Below are positions 12,202 through 23,362 of a DNA stretch of 64,000 nt, one piece after another. The position numbers and the translations under genes were made by a program. Each line of letters begins with the position of its first letter. Position 1 is the first letter of the stretch. The notes under the pieces were generated by a model. It saw only the letters and a program-made list of their open reading frames with translations. It was not told the DNA's origin and made no database searches. The stretch is from Paraescarpia echinospica (Eukaryota > Annelida > Polychaeta > Sabellida > Siboglinidae): positions 42,093,867 through 42,157,866 of the forward strand of contig CM034531.1 of NCBI GenBank assembly GCA_020002185.1, read 5' to 3'.

Positions 12202-12503
12202 ATAGGCGGATCCAGGGGGAGTATGGGGCAAATTTTCAACAGCACCCCCCCCCCCCGTCTTCTATTGGTCACAGGCGGTAGAAGAGGTGAAGAAGAACTG
12301 AAACTATAGCCGTGCAGCAACGAAACATTTTCAACAGCACCCCACACGTGTGTCATGTCATCCGATGTCAACACTCCAGCCGAGACAACGGGTGAAGTTA
12401 CGACGGCGCGTTAGCGACCACATTTCTACTATACCATTTGATTCGGCCGCCAGTGCAGATTGTTGCATGTGCTCCTTAGACTCGCTTTCTGGATCCGCCC
12501 CTG
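12202..12503. mobile_element. hAT-like MITE, about 300 bp
   Basis: The left end TAGGCGGATCCAGGG (12203 onward) is the inverted counterpart of CTGGATCCGCCCCTG ending at 12503. CAGGGGCGGATCCAG-type ends are common in hAT-derived non-autonomous elements. The interior is non-coding and holds a 17-bp direct repeat ATTTTCAACAGCACCCC at about 12232 and 12328, plus a C tract. I could not confirm an 8-bp target duplication. Confidence 0.55.
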
Positions 12504-13854
12504 ATCATATACGTTAATTAACTGTTTATTGTGGAAAATTGTGCTAGTACCGATTCTGCAAAAGGGGTATGTCTGTTCTCTAGACTGTTTACTGCGAGCC
12601 TCATAATTGTCAGTGAATGTGAAAAAGATTAAATATCCTTCCCTTCCACGTGGAGGATCGCTGATTAATTATCACGGGGACCGGATTCAATCGTGTGTTA
12701 GAATTATGAGAACAAGTAATCATGTTGTTGGAAGGGAGAACTGCTACATACCAACATTACAGACAAAGGAGTCATACGGTTATTAAGAATATGGGCTATA
12801 TTGCACATATTTTGATGAGATCAGTCAGCTAAACTTCTCACAAGAGAGTAACATGGTGAATATAAATTCCCACAGCTTATGGTAAGCTTGACAGCTCCGT
12901 TCGCAAATTCTGTTTTATCCAACACGAAGCTTTGGCTAACGAGGTCTCATGTTCTCCGAATTGTCAATACCATTTGAAGAAAACGAAGAGTAGTATCCGT
13001 TCGCTGATGATAACATACTGCACAAATTGTTCATGGATCTTTGAATCTTTTCCTGACATGGAACATAGTGAAGAGAATGCATGAGTATTTTCCATTGAAC
13101 GAAGGAGTCGATCGTCAATGTTAAAAGACGAATTCCTTGGCTAGTTAGAATATATAGCACGCTGAAAGAAGACTCAACATTCTGATTTAGTCCATTTGAC
13201 ATTCATATGTATTCAATAGCCAACCTAGAAATGTTCTATGCTATGAACTTTTTTGTTGATTTGTACTAATATGGGGTCCTAGAACAAATTCAGCTTGGTT
13301 AACCAAACAGCAATTTTGGGCAATCTTGAAAATTTAACTTTTTAACAATTTAGAATGATGTATAATAACTCTTTTAATGGGTGTTGGGGTGCGTAGAATC
13401 CATTTCTGATGTTATCTTTTCCGCTCAAAGTCAAGATCACATACTGAAGGTCAGGTGAAGGTCAACTTTGACAATGAATGGAAACTTCTACTAAATTATA
13501 TTTTAGTTTATTTTTGCATATAAATGGATAATCTTACAATATTTGACACATTTGTTCGTGAGCAAAAAAACAGTAATCAGTCATATTTAAAACACGTAGT
13601 CACATCTGTTACACGTAGTGTATAGTGTAAATATTATTATGAATTCATATTTCTTTGTGAGGACAATTCTTGCATTAAGTAATCATGTACGAAAGTCATT
13701 GTAGGGATGTTAAAAGGATTGATATCCATAACTATAGATAAAAGCTAGTTTTACACAATGCTATATGCTATAAGCGTAAGGTTTACGCTATCTTAGTAAC
13801 TGCAGATATCGTCTAATAATCTTCACCTTTTACCTACTCCCGCACATCATTCAG
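12504..13854. other. Gene-free stretch
   Basis: No supported gene was seen. If the possible terminal exon at 13855 is real, upstream exons would lie here or further left, but I cannot identify them. Confidence 0.45.
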
Positions 13855-14066
13855 GTAATCAGGATCAGCAAGACCATCCTAAAAATCCTCCTGCTGAAAT
13901 GAATGAGGCTGATTCGATTTTGGTTGGAGAAAAGATGGAGAGCAAGTACATCGCCAGACTTCCCGATGCGTTATACGACCCTATCAATAGTCCCAACAAG
14001 ACGATGAACGTTCTAAAGAAGCAGGACAAGGGCGACAAGGGCAACAAGGGCAGTCATCGATCTTGA
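13855..14066 (+). CDS. Possible orphan terminal exon, unknown product
   Basis: A good acceptor (pyrimidine-rich tract then CATTCAG) precedes 13855, and one frame then stays open for 70 codons to TGA at 14064-14066. The composition looks coding: charged, ending in a KGDKGNKGSHRS tail. The frame enters with two bases of a split codon. No upstream exon was found and I do not recognise the sequence. It may equally belong to the transposon fragment that follows. Confidence 0.25.
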
Positions 14067-14085
14067 GAAAAATTTTCTCCGGCTC

Positions 14086-14480
14086 TTGATGGTTGGTCAG
14101 CAACGGCAATTGGGGCTTGGGCCTCTGTTCAACTATGAGCTGTGTGCAGTACCTCCATCGCTCAGCGACGAGCGTGGTTGTCTCCGCAAAGCCAACAAGC
14201 GCCTGGGTGTGCTCGATATCTCGCCGACAGCTGCTGAAATTGTCATCCAAAAGAGATGCAATCCTGAAGCGCAAGAACAACAAGCGGAACCTGGCGAGCG
14301 TGCTGTCTACATTCAGTGCAGGAGAGAACGTGACGATGGAGAGTCGTGACGATGGTGCGACGACACAAACGTGTTTGTCCTACTGGTCTACTGGGTGTAT
14401 CATAAGGAGCTGGAGTGCAAGGTGTAGATGGAGCGATGGGATGCATATATGCAAACCTTCAGTGATCCACACCTGTAAGA
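14086..14480 (+). pseudogene. Fragment of a multicopy transposon-associated protein
   Basis: Read across two frames, the strand gives LGPLFNYELCAVPPSLSDE, then NKRNLASVLSTFSAGENV, then DDTNVFVLLVYWVY and ERWDAY. I recognise this series from many-copy hypothetical proteins in invertebrate genomes, where the canonical form has SDDTDVFVLLV. I cannot name the transposon superfamily with certainty. There are frameshifts and an internal stop (after ECKV). The hAT fragment that follows is on the opposite strand. Confidence 0.5.
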
Positions 14481-14569
14481 CTACAAGCAAAACATCCATA
14501 AGACATCCAAAAGCGAGCTGCAAGTATAGCGAAAGAACAATACAGCTTATATCTAATATACCGGCGTTA

Positions 14570-15195
14570 ACAACACCTGTTAACACAACTCTGTTTATGG
14601 ACATTAACTTGTCAGACAGGTGCTCGAGCTTATTCTCATAGCATGTGTCCTTTGCGTCGCGGAGCATCGCCGACGACACCTCTAACTGATGACAGCAGCT
14701 GTCAAAGTTAAGTTTACATTGTAGGTATGATGTGATTGTGTCTGGGTGTAAGTTGCTGCGAGAGTCTGTGTGTATTTTTGTTAGCATGGACAATGTCCGT
14801 TCCAAGTCAGCATTGCTGTGGGGCAGGCCGAGTAGTGCAGTGTAAACGGTTGCGAGTGTGGGAAAGCGCACTTCCTCTATTGCCGTATTCATCGCCATCA
14901 CGTCCCGCCAGATGTGATCATGTCGCCGCTGATAGCCGTCCATTACGTTGGCGACAACACCGTCTTCTAGAAGCTGGATCGAGGTCTTCAAATTAATCCT
15001 TTTCAGTCATTTTTATTCTCTTACACTTGAATCGCTTAGCGGTCTCACTATCTGAGAACATTTGGCGGGTCAGGTCGGTAAAATGGTTCGCCAAAAGTGC
15101 AGGCAAGTGCTCGATCGGCCACACAGAACGAAAACAATACCTCCGCTTGTGTGGTCGAGTCGGCGGAGTTCGTAGACTTGTGTTTGAAAAAGTTG
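14570..15195 (-). pseudogene. hAT-like transposase, N- and C-terminal ends fused, core deleted
   Basis: On the minus strand, 15195-14992 encodes the N-terminal region typical of hAT/ZMYM-like proteins (TTQAEVLFSF, then NHFTDLTRQMFSDSETAKRF after one frameshift near 15110). It is followed almost directly by the C-terminal dimerisation region at 14991-14570 (FPTLATVYTALLGLPHSNAD, LERTLSMLTKI, YLQCKLNFD). The RNase H-like catalytic core, normally several hundred residues between these parts, is absent. The copy is an internally deleted derivative and not active. The dimerisation call is firm because LPHSNAD followed by R, L and CKLN is the hAT signature. Confidence 0.75.
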
Positions 15196-15211
15196 CACTT
15201 ACAAAAAAATA

Positions 15212-15727
15212 CCACTAAAATACCATTAAATGGTATTAGGGTGTATTATGGTCAAGGGTATTTGAATGGTTTTCAATGGTATTTTGAATGGTCCTTGTAA
15301 TTAACCCTTTCTGTAGTGCTCAATGGTATTTTGAATGGTCTTCAATGATATTTGGGTGTAGTATGGCCAAGGGTATTTGAATTGTATTTAATCCAGTGGT
15401 ATTGAATGGTCTTCAGTAACGTACCGTTCAATGACATTTTGGATGGTCTTCAAAGGTATTAGGGTGTATTATGGCCAAGGGTATTTGAATGGTATTTAAT
15501 CCAATGGTATTGAATGGTCTTCAGAGGTATACCATTCACTGATATTTTTAATTTGTATACCGTACGTTCAACTGTATTGTGAATGGTATACCATTCAGTG
15601 GTATACCATTAAGTGGTATACCATTCAGTGGTATACCATTCAATGGTATTTTGAATGGTCATCAATGTTATTTGCCAGTATAATTTATTATACCATTCTA
15701 TGGTATACCATTGGTAAACCATTCACA
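15212..15727. repeat. Irregular tandem array of ATGGTAT/ATACCAT units
   Basis: For about 500 bp the sequence alternates between AATGGTATTTTGAATGGTC-type units and the palindromic unit ATGGTATACCATT, with strings such as CATTCAGTGGTATACCATT in direct succession near 15590-15650. Unit length drifts between about 18 and 35 bp. It is non-coding. Confidence 0.8.
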
Positions 15728-16585
15728 ATCCAGTCAATATGTGCCCAAAAGAGGGTCAACCTCAAACAAATTGCAATAGTAATTATAACAGTGTTTTTAG
15801 TTAGTACTGTATTTCTACATTACCAGAAAAAAGAAAAGTCCACCGAAATCCATGTGGTGGAACAGTGTAATTTTTTATGACAATGACAAGTGGTCAAAAG
15901 TCTCTACCAGTGACGTTTCGGTTGGCATTATTTAGGCTGTGATATATATTTTCTGTGCATATTTCATACACACTTTGCATACCGTTGGCAAGACAATGGA
16001 TTAATCTACTCAGCGATATATAATAAGTATAAATTCGTTAAATACTAAGGTGAACAATCGTTTTTAAACACAGTGAACCCCGATTTTTAGCCGCTATGGG
16101 GGAGTAGCGTTGCGATCTAACGTTGACTTAGTCCATTTGCAATTGAATAAATGGATGCTCTAAATTGTAATGTTTTTGGTGAATTTTCTATCCCTTTCAT
16201 TACTCAAATGCTTATTTTCTTTCAGCAACTATGCATGGTAATATCACAAAAGTGGTGTCATGACAGATAGTTTCATGGTCAACGATTAAAATAAACACAT
16301 CACCATATATATATAACGGCTGCATTTCATAAAACACACAGATATCGGCCATTTTGGTTCTTATTACATGCTTATCTCCAATGACTTTGATTCGCATCTA
16401 TTGTCTATGCCCCTATAATAATAATAGCACAATCAACAAAAGAAAACACAATGAATCTCATTGTAATACTGTGGCAGAACATATAATAAATAGTTATCAA
16501 TCCATATAGTTGACAGTGGTTGCATGCATACAAGTGTCAGCAAATTGAAATTAAATGCTGAATTTCTCATCATTCACACTCCCTT
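15728..16585. other. Gene-free stretch
   Basis: Nothing recognisable was seen: no domain, transposon end or RNA gene. Confidence 0.45.
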
Positions 16586-17391
16586 GCAGCGTGGCAAACT
16601 TGATGTTTATTCCCAACGCGTATTTGTAGTCAGCATATCACACTAGCAACCTCGGCGCGGAATCTAGGAGTAATCTTTCATAATAACTTCAGTTTTAGAC
16701 AACATTTATCTTAAACGTGTCGCTGTTGTTGTTATCATATCCGTGATCTTCGCCGTATTCACTGGTATATGTCATTGTCTGCTGCTAACACTGTTGCAAC
16801 GGCTCTTGTTAGCAGCATACTTGACTATTGCAATTCCCTCCTTCACAATGTCGCTAGCAAGGACATTATAAAACTACAACATGTTCAAAATTGTTTCGCA
16901 AGATAATTACCCGATCTCCTCGTTTTTCTCGCTTAGTGCAACTTCTAAAATCCCTGCTTTGGCTACTTGTGCGATATCGCATTAATTTAAGATCTGTACA
17001 ATTACTTATCAAGCCCTATCATCCAATCAACCTGCATACCTATAGTCTAAGCTTACTCCAGTAACGAAACCTAAACAGCTTCGGTCGGCAAACACTGATC
17101 TCCTTTTTATTCCCATAATTAAGACGAATGCTGGAATTCGAGCCTTGCTGCACATACTTTTTGGAACTTACTCACAATCGGTGTTAAGTCTTCCTTTTGC
17201 CTTCATAAAAAACTTCTTTTTAATACTGCATATCCTCCTTGGTTTCTCTGCAATTCCATCCATTTGTTTACTGTTGCTCTGTACATGACAACGAGAACGC
17301 TTAATCCCTTGGATTGTTGCGCCACCGAGTTTGGAGTTTCCGAGGATATTAGCGCTAAAGAAGTAATTCCATTATTATTATTATTATCTAT
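16586..17391 (+). pseudogene. 3' fragment of a CR1/L2-like LINE
   Basis: The plus strand gives the end of a reverse transcriptase in several frames: ARNLGVIFDNNFSFRQH-like, SSILDYCNSLLHN, KDIIKLQHVQN and a conserved terminal region ending near 17170. It then passes into a 3' untranslated end finishing in an (ATT)n tail at about 17368-17391. All catalytic motifs (YADD etc.) lie upstream and are missing, so this is a 5'-truncated dead copy. It abuts an opposite-strand LINE at 17395. Confidence 0.7.
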
Positions 17392-17394
17392 CAT

Positions 17395-18130
17395 ACTCCC
17401 TCGATCTCCTCATGCCCATCCTCACGCAGTCCTTCCATCTCAGCTGTGGCTTTCCAAATTTCTGTGTCTTTTGTGTTATTCCGCCTCCGCTCTTTTTGCT
17501 ATTTTACTTGCATCCACCCTGACAAAGTGGCCTACGCGTTTGTACAGGCTTCCAAATAATCCTTCGGTTAGGCAGCTTTTCTCAGGTCGTTCGTCATTCT
17601 TCTATCTACCTTTGTTGTGGTATGCATCTAACCCAGTTGTTCTCGCAAACTTGCAGCTTCTGTTGTAGTTGTTGTTCTGTCAATGCCACCGTCTCCAGAT
17701 CATGCCGGTGTAAAACATACTCTCAGGACATTCCCTTTCAGTTTTTTCAAGATTTTTCTGTCCATCATGACTCTACTTTTCTCCAAGCAATCGCTCCTGC
17801 TTGTATTCGACGTCGCACCTCCACATCTGAACGTCCATCCGCCGTAACCATTCCTACAAGGGACACAAAGCTGTCCACTTGCTTAATTTCCCTTCCTTCC
17901 AACCTGATGTCCAATGTATCTCTTTGGTGACCAACCCACATCACTTCTGTCTTCTCCAGGCTCATTCTCAGTCCGAGGTTTCTTGAACACCTTGTTCCAT
18001 TCCTCCAACATGTCTTATAGCTCTTGTTTGGTTTCTGCTATTGTGGCCAGATCGTCTATATACATTATTTTTATTGGTGGTGAATATGTCATTCGGTCTG
18101 ATATAGCTCTCACTGTCCTCATTCCAATGT
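17395..18130 (-). pseudogene. RTE-type LINE reverse transcriptase fragment
   Basis: On the minus strand, 18130 downward encodes MYIDDLATIAETKQE (a YIDD active-site box), then MSLEKTEVMWVG, GREIKQVDSFVSLVGMVTAD and AWRKVE. A C-terminal region follows with RVDASKIAKRAEAE-like sequence. The order is that of the RT thumb and C-terminus of RTE-like elements. Frames change several times. Only the last third of an element is present. It meets the (ATT)n tail of the plus-strand LINE, so one inserted into or beside the other. Confidence 0.7.
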
Positions 18131-18868
18131 ATTAGCTGTGAAGAACTGGCATTTCTACAAGGATCAACATTAAAACCAAAACACAAAATATATTGGATCT
18201 TTCTGATGACTTGTAAGGTCAAAGCCTCGCATCTCAAAGGTTATCAAGAAGATATAATTCCAACCATACACAGATACTTTCATCTGCTTGTCATATATTT
18301 GATCTTACTTTAAAGGTTGCCAAGCCAATGTATAGCTGATGTTATATTTGAAATAAATTATTTACATGATCAATTATGCGACTAAAAGTTCTTTAAAAAA
18401 TCCTTTTCTCGAATTTTTTTTTTAAAAATGGAGAGACAATTACGGTTTTGTTGGCTCGATCAGGTGGTAGCAGTGCCGAAAAGGTTAAATACCTCTCGTC
18501 TACATTATTATCAGAGGTAATAAATGTTCCACAAGCTCTGTTATTATACTGGGTGGGCCAACGATCGTGCCCTTTAATATAATATGCAGTCTTCATAAAA
18601 ATCCGAAGACATTTTTTGCAAAATAGATCCATAGTGTAACTTCCTACCAGTTATTAATTCCTACCCGCTTTGGTCATGTGTGCGCGCATGACACCAAAAC
18701 GGCCTCAAAGGGTCGTCGCGAATTCTTGTTGGAGCTATATCCACCTAAGCTGTTCCTGTGTAAGCCTATGTTTCAAGTAAGGCCTATAGAAGATACTACG
18801 TCCCTAGTTGGTGGAAATGTCGCAATAATAATGTTCTACGTTGGGCGCTGGGCTTGGCGTTGCAACAT

Positions 18869-18935
<67 letters not shown>

Positions 18936-19154
18936 ATATGTATATATATATATATATTCCAAAATCCAAGTAGATACGCATACGACGTTCTGTAGGCGTT
19001 CTAGTGGAACGTAATTATTTGCTAACAGACGTTAGGATGTGCTGAATCAAAACATTCGTGTTGGCAATCTGTGAGATGGGTCCTTCATAATTTTTATTAT
19101 AACACAAATTTGTTCCCAAATTTTAGTGTAGCCAAGTTTGACTAGGAAGGTTGG
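18131..19154. other. Gene-free stretch with a TA-rich microsatellite
   Basis: No coding signal was seen apart from short accidental frames. It contains the TA/TG microsatellite listed separately. Confidence 0.5.
18870..18957. repeat. (TA)n with TGTA interruptions
   Basis: A dinucleotide TA tract, broken by TGTATGTATG and TGTGTGTATATG segments. Confidence 0.95.
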
Positions 19155-19320
19155 TGTAATGTATTCAATTATGTCGTATCTAAACATCGATTAATATATA
19201 GAGACTCACACAAACACGTGCTTTCCAATTTTAACTCTGTATTTCTACTCCTCGCTTCCGCCCAGAGATCAGGCCTTAAATACATGAGAAGGGGAGCGGT
19301 CATTAACAGTAAACACCACA
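19155..19320 (-). repeat. 3' LTR of the gypsy element
   Basis: The repeat starts with TGTGG immediately after the polypurine tract and contains a TATA-like ATGTATTTAAGG about 45 bases in. It plausibly ends in ATTACA at 19155. The end is inferred from the TG..CA rule only, because the partner LTR is missing. Confidence 0.55.
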
Positions 19321-19799
19321 TCCCTCCCTTATTCAAATTGGCAACATGTTTTCTCAACTTTCATATCTAACGTTCATTTGGTCAACAGTTCTTCTTCTGT
19401 AATTATTATAGTTACATTGTCTGGATAACGTTCATTAAATAAAGAGATACTTGTTATTATCATCATTGTCCATTATTTCGTTACGATCAATCTGTAAACA
19501 CAATCAGTCTAAGAATTTCCACTTTCCACTTATTAAATCGTTACTTTAAAATAAAATAATTCAGGTACTGAGGCGTTCTTCTTTGACGGGGTTGTCTGCG
19601 ATCACCGATGTCCAGGTTGTCATCATCTGCAGCCTCGGGTTCTCTTCTTTCACGTGGTTGTTTACGATCACCAATGTTCAGTTTGATCGGTACCTCGAGT
19701 TATCTTCTTGTCGCACCGATGACTCATTATTTGAAACAGAAATAGAGTCTGGAATATGCTCTGACTCAGTGTCATTGTCTGTTTCATCATCTCGTAAAG

Positions 19800-20787
19800 T
19801 TATGTCTGGGGAACGTATTTCTTCACATTCGAACAGTTTCTCTTGTACTGTACACCATCACGCGAATCAATCACTACCTGGCTACCGTGTTTACGCGTAA
19901 CTGTGTACGGCACGTGTGTGTATGTCGGGGCCAGTTTGTTCTGTTTTTCCTGTTGTAGCAGAACTTTGTCACCCGGTTTAATGGTACTTTCCCGTGCACT
20001 TCTTCCATCATCCGAATACTCTTTCCCTTTCATCTTCAATTTAGTGTCACGATCGCGTACACCGTCATCTGTCATGTTGCTGTTGGATTCGAAGAAAGGT
20101 AGTTTCGTGCGAAATTTTTCGCCAGAACAACAATTCGACCGGACTCACACCTGCAGTTGTGTGATTCGTGCTTCTGTAAGCGAGAATATGTGTGTTGAGT
20201 TCTCTTCTCCAGTCACGTCCTTCGATTTGTGCTGCTATAATAGTCTTCAGTAGAATTCTGTTGGCCCGTTCTATTTCTTCGCTAACTCGCGGCCATAGCG
20301 GAGTTACGGAACGATGCTTGATTCCACTAGTCTGAAGAAATTCGTCAAACTCTGCTGACACTAGGTTTGGCCCAATGTTAGTCGTCACGGACATAGGTAA
20401 TCCGTGTGTAAGACTCCCGATAAGCTTGTCTGTCATAATGGACTTCAATATCGCGACTTCCGGGTATCTGCTGTAGTAATCAGTCACAACAATTAGGTGT
20501 TCTCCGTTTGGGAACGGTCCCATCAGATCAAGTGCCACATCTTGCCATGGACCATCTGGTAGTCTTGTACGGTGCATAGGTTTTGGATTCGACTGTGATG
20601 TCACAACTTGACACGCATGACATGATCTTATGGCTCGTTCCACGGCCACGTCAATTCTTGGCCACCATGCTTTTTCGCGTAGTCTACTCTTGGTTTTTAC
20701 TACTCCCCGATGTCCCTCGTGCGCCAATTCTAGGACATGTTTCCTCAGTGATTTGGGTATCACTATTCGTGTTTGACGTAGGACCAT
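19800..20787 (-). pseudogene. Gypsy integrase
   Basis: The first frame (20787-20065) has the HHCC zinc domain (HEGHRG, then CHAC about 30 residues on), then the core beginning ALDLMGPFPNGEHLIVVTDY. The second catalytic Asp is lost: where SDNGP is expected the sequence reads TTNIGPNLVS. The third acid survives in SEEIERANRILLK. The C-terminal domain lies in another frame at 20075-19800 (STIKPGDKVLLQQEKQNKL, with a final VKKYVP). The protein would have inserted the cDNA; the lost Asp and the frameshift show it is inactive. Confidence 0.85.
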
Positions 20788-20811
20788 TTTCGCTAAGACA
20801 GAAAGTTAATT

Positions 20812-21622
20812 TTACACCCACTTGTATTCCTGAGGGTATGTTCGTGGGTCACCACTTCTCAGGAATTGCCGTAATGATTTCAGTTGTGGATCAACCGCCG
20901 ATTCAATTTCTCGTCGTGTCATGGCTTTTGGTACCGCTTTCGTTGCAACAAAGTAAACGTACTCAACTGCAACTTTTGACCCTTGCAACACATAATGTAT
21001 GACATGTTGGTACATCTCTGGTGCTGAAGATATCCCAAATATTAATCGTTTGTAACGTCCCACGTGACTTGTGAACGTCATGATCTCACGAGATTTCTCG
21101 TTTAGCTCTATCTGGTGGTATCCCATTTTCAAGTCGATCTTGCTGAATACCGTGCTATTGTTCATGTCCTCGGGGATTTTGTCCACTGTTGGAATTGGAT
21201 GTCGCTCTCGTTCTGCTACCGAATTCTCATAACGACACATAGTCTGATCTCTCCCGACGATTATAGAACAACAACTATTGGAATCGTTCGTTTGATAATG
21301 TCCATTTCCTCGAGCTCTCGGAGTTTGCTTTCCACTTTCTTCCTCAACGCAAACGGGATTCTACGCGTTGGCTGTACAATCGGATGTACATTCTCGTTCA
21401 TATATGCAGATTCAACTGATAGTGTTTCAATTTCCCGACTCCGTTAAACATCTTTGTATATTTACGGAATATTTCCTCGGAACTTGTTTCTGGGTGACCA
21501 TCTACTTGATTCATTGTCTGGATCTTCACTAGGTCTAATTCCGTTGCTGTCTGGTAGTTCAGAATGTTACCTGAATCGCCATGCACAACTAACACTGGTA
21601 CAGCTGTGTATTTGTGTCCCAC
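20812..21622 (-). pseudogene. Gypsy reverse transcriptase, truncated by deletion
   Basis: The stretch 21240-20812 carries RT blocks: RHPIPTVDKIPEDMNNSTVF, SKIDLKMGYHQIELNE and YKRLIFGISSAPEMYQ. After QHVIHYVLQG the frame jumps to EYVYFVATKAVPKAMTRRE, which belongs to the RNase H end. The YxDD palm segment, thumb and most of RNase H are therefore deleted. 21622-21398 holds the protease/RT linker in a different frame. Confidence 0.8.
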
Positions 21623-22570
21623 TTAAATTTCGGCGATACATTTCCCTCTTACATCTAATGCTTGCTTGCTTCCATATGCAAACATTTGTCTTCTTTGTGG
21701 ATAGCTTTAGACAGTCAAGTTCTTGGTACGTGTCTTCGTCTATGATATTTACACTCGCACCTGTATCGGTCTTGTTCTGAACTTCTTTCTCAGTCATCTT
21801 TACAACAGTTTCCGATTGTCTTATGTACTCCTTCTGTCTAATCATGCTGAATATGTACTCGTCGTCACTCTCGGTGTTTTGTGCAACTTTGTTTACCGCT
21901 TTATTCTTGTCCCTGTGTCTTCCACACTTTTGTTTCGTTTTGTACATCACAGCAAAATGTTCTTTCATATTGCATTTTCGACATATTTTAATCTTTGCCG
22001 GGCGCTGAGGATCTCTGGCAAAATGACCAGGTTTCCCACATCTGTAACATGACGCAAATGGTTGACATCCACATTTCGACCTACTTTGATATTTTGATCT
22101 GATCCGTTGCCGTTGCTGCCATGGCAACCACAACAGCATGATACTTTGTTTACCTATTGCGGCGTCTGCACATTTCCCTTCTGCATTTTTCTGGCATGCA
22201 AATCTGCTGCTTCCTCTGCTCTAGCAATACCTTGAGTCTTTTGTAATGTCAGGTCTCTCTCTCTCGCAATAGTTTGTGACGCAAACGATGCGATTTGCAC
22301 GATTCGACAAGTTGATTTCGTATCATGTTGTCTACCTCGGATCCGAATTCACAAGTGTTCGTCAGGTTGCTGCTCCTGCCATGGCAACCACCACTACGTA
22401 CGTGTTCATAATCATCGTCACCACTAATCTCTTCCATCGTGAAGAAAATATGTTTGGTCCTCCATGATGTAACAGCGTCGCCCGCTTTTGTTTCATATCT
22501 GCTACCCCTTTCGCTGTCACGTACGTTTCAAAACTGCGACGCCAATGCGTCCATTTTAGGGAGCAGTCGA
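21567..22570 (-). pseudogene. Gypsy gag end, nucleocapsid knuckles and protease
   Basis: The last part of gag capsid (22437-22249) leads to two CCHC-like knuckles in 22139-21567: CYRCGKPGHFARD and CRKCNMKEHFAVM. Each has lost its fourth ligand (Asp and Met instead of Cys), so neither would bind zinc normally. The retropepsin active site is recognisable as KTDTGASVNIIDE. Several frameshifts separate the parts. Further gag-like sequence can be followed upstream to about 22570. Confidence 0.75.
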
Positions 22571-23362
22571 CTATTTAGTCATGCGACTGTCGAATAACAA
22601 TCAGATCGTAGATCTACTTAATTTGTCATTGCACCATTTTAAAAGAGAAACAAATGGCACCTCAGTACACGCACCGATATGAAACTTTTAAATGAGAGGA
22701 TTCGCATTGGTTACAATTATTATGTCACTGGGAAGAACATTCTGTTTCGACTTTATTTCCCAATATCCAAACAGCATTTTACAAGAAAAACACTATAATA
22801 GGCCTATGTCACAAACAAAATGTTTTATGTTTAAATGCACCAAATGGAAACAAAAACCAAACGAATCACTCTACTTTTACAACTCGTCATTTGACGAATG
22901 AATAGCTGCGTGAATCGCGCTGAAACAGATACGGTTAATACTTTCTTACTTCGTTTTCTTCGTCCTCACTGGCAAGGAACGTCCATTTCTTTCGGGCTGC
23001 AACATGCTTTGCAGGCTAACCCCAGCGTAGATGTATTTGTTTGAGTTCTTCATCCACAGTTTTCCTCCATTTTTTGTCGTCCTCGATTCCTTTTAGAATA
23101 AGGCGCCCGTCTTAGTAAAACACGGTTATTGCTTCCTACGTTATAGTGAAATAACCCTCAGCATTGCTTTGTGTTACCTACACCACTTCAATTTTTTTTT
23201 CTCGCGATGTTTGTACAATGACCACGTGAACGAACAATGTGGTCAACGGTGCAGACCATGACGCACTTTCACGAGGCGAACACTGTACCGAGTGGCAGTT
23301 ACAAAGAAAAAGACAACACTGAGAAACCAAGCGGAAAGCTCACTTTAGTGTCAACTGAAGAG
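22571..23362. other. Stretch between the gypsy element and the PLAT gene
   Basis: No gene is supported. The last 130 bases are G+C-richer than the surroundings and stay open in the frame of the PLAT gene start, as a 5' leader might. Confidence 0.4.

Larger units (their letters stand above)
19155..22570 (-). mobile_element. Ty3/gypsy LTR retrotransposon, decayed and internally deleted
   Basis: Reading down the minus strand the order is gag with CCHC-like knuckles, protease, reverse transcriptase, integrase, then a polypurine tract (AAGGGAGGGA at 19330-19321) and an LTR beginning TGTGGTGTTT at 19320. This PR-RT-IN order defines Ty3/gypsy. No second LTR was found upstream of gag, so the 5' end is lost. 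A deletion removes RT after the central palm together with most of RNase H. Confidence 0.85.

Noticed and set aside
12936..13202. 88-codon minus-strand frame
   Set aside because: No domain, no splice context and ordinary AT-rich composition; length is within what chance allows.
21567..22139. Host retropepsin or zinc-knuckle gene
   Set aside because: The neighbours are gag, RT and integrase in gypsy order, with frameshifts and lost ligands, so it is a retroelement remnant.
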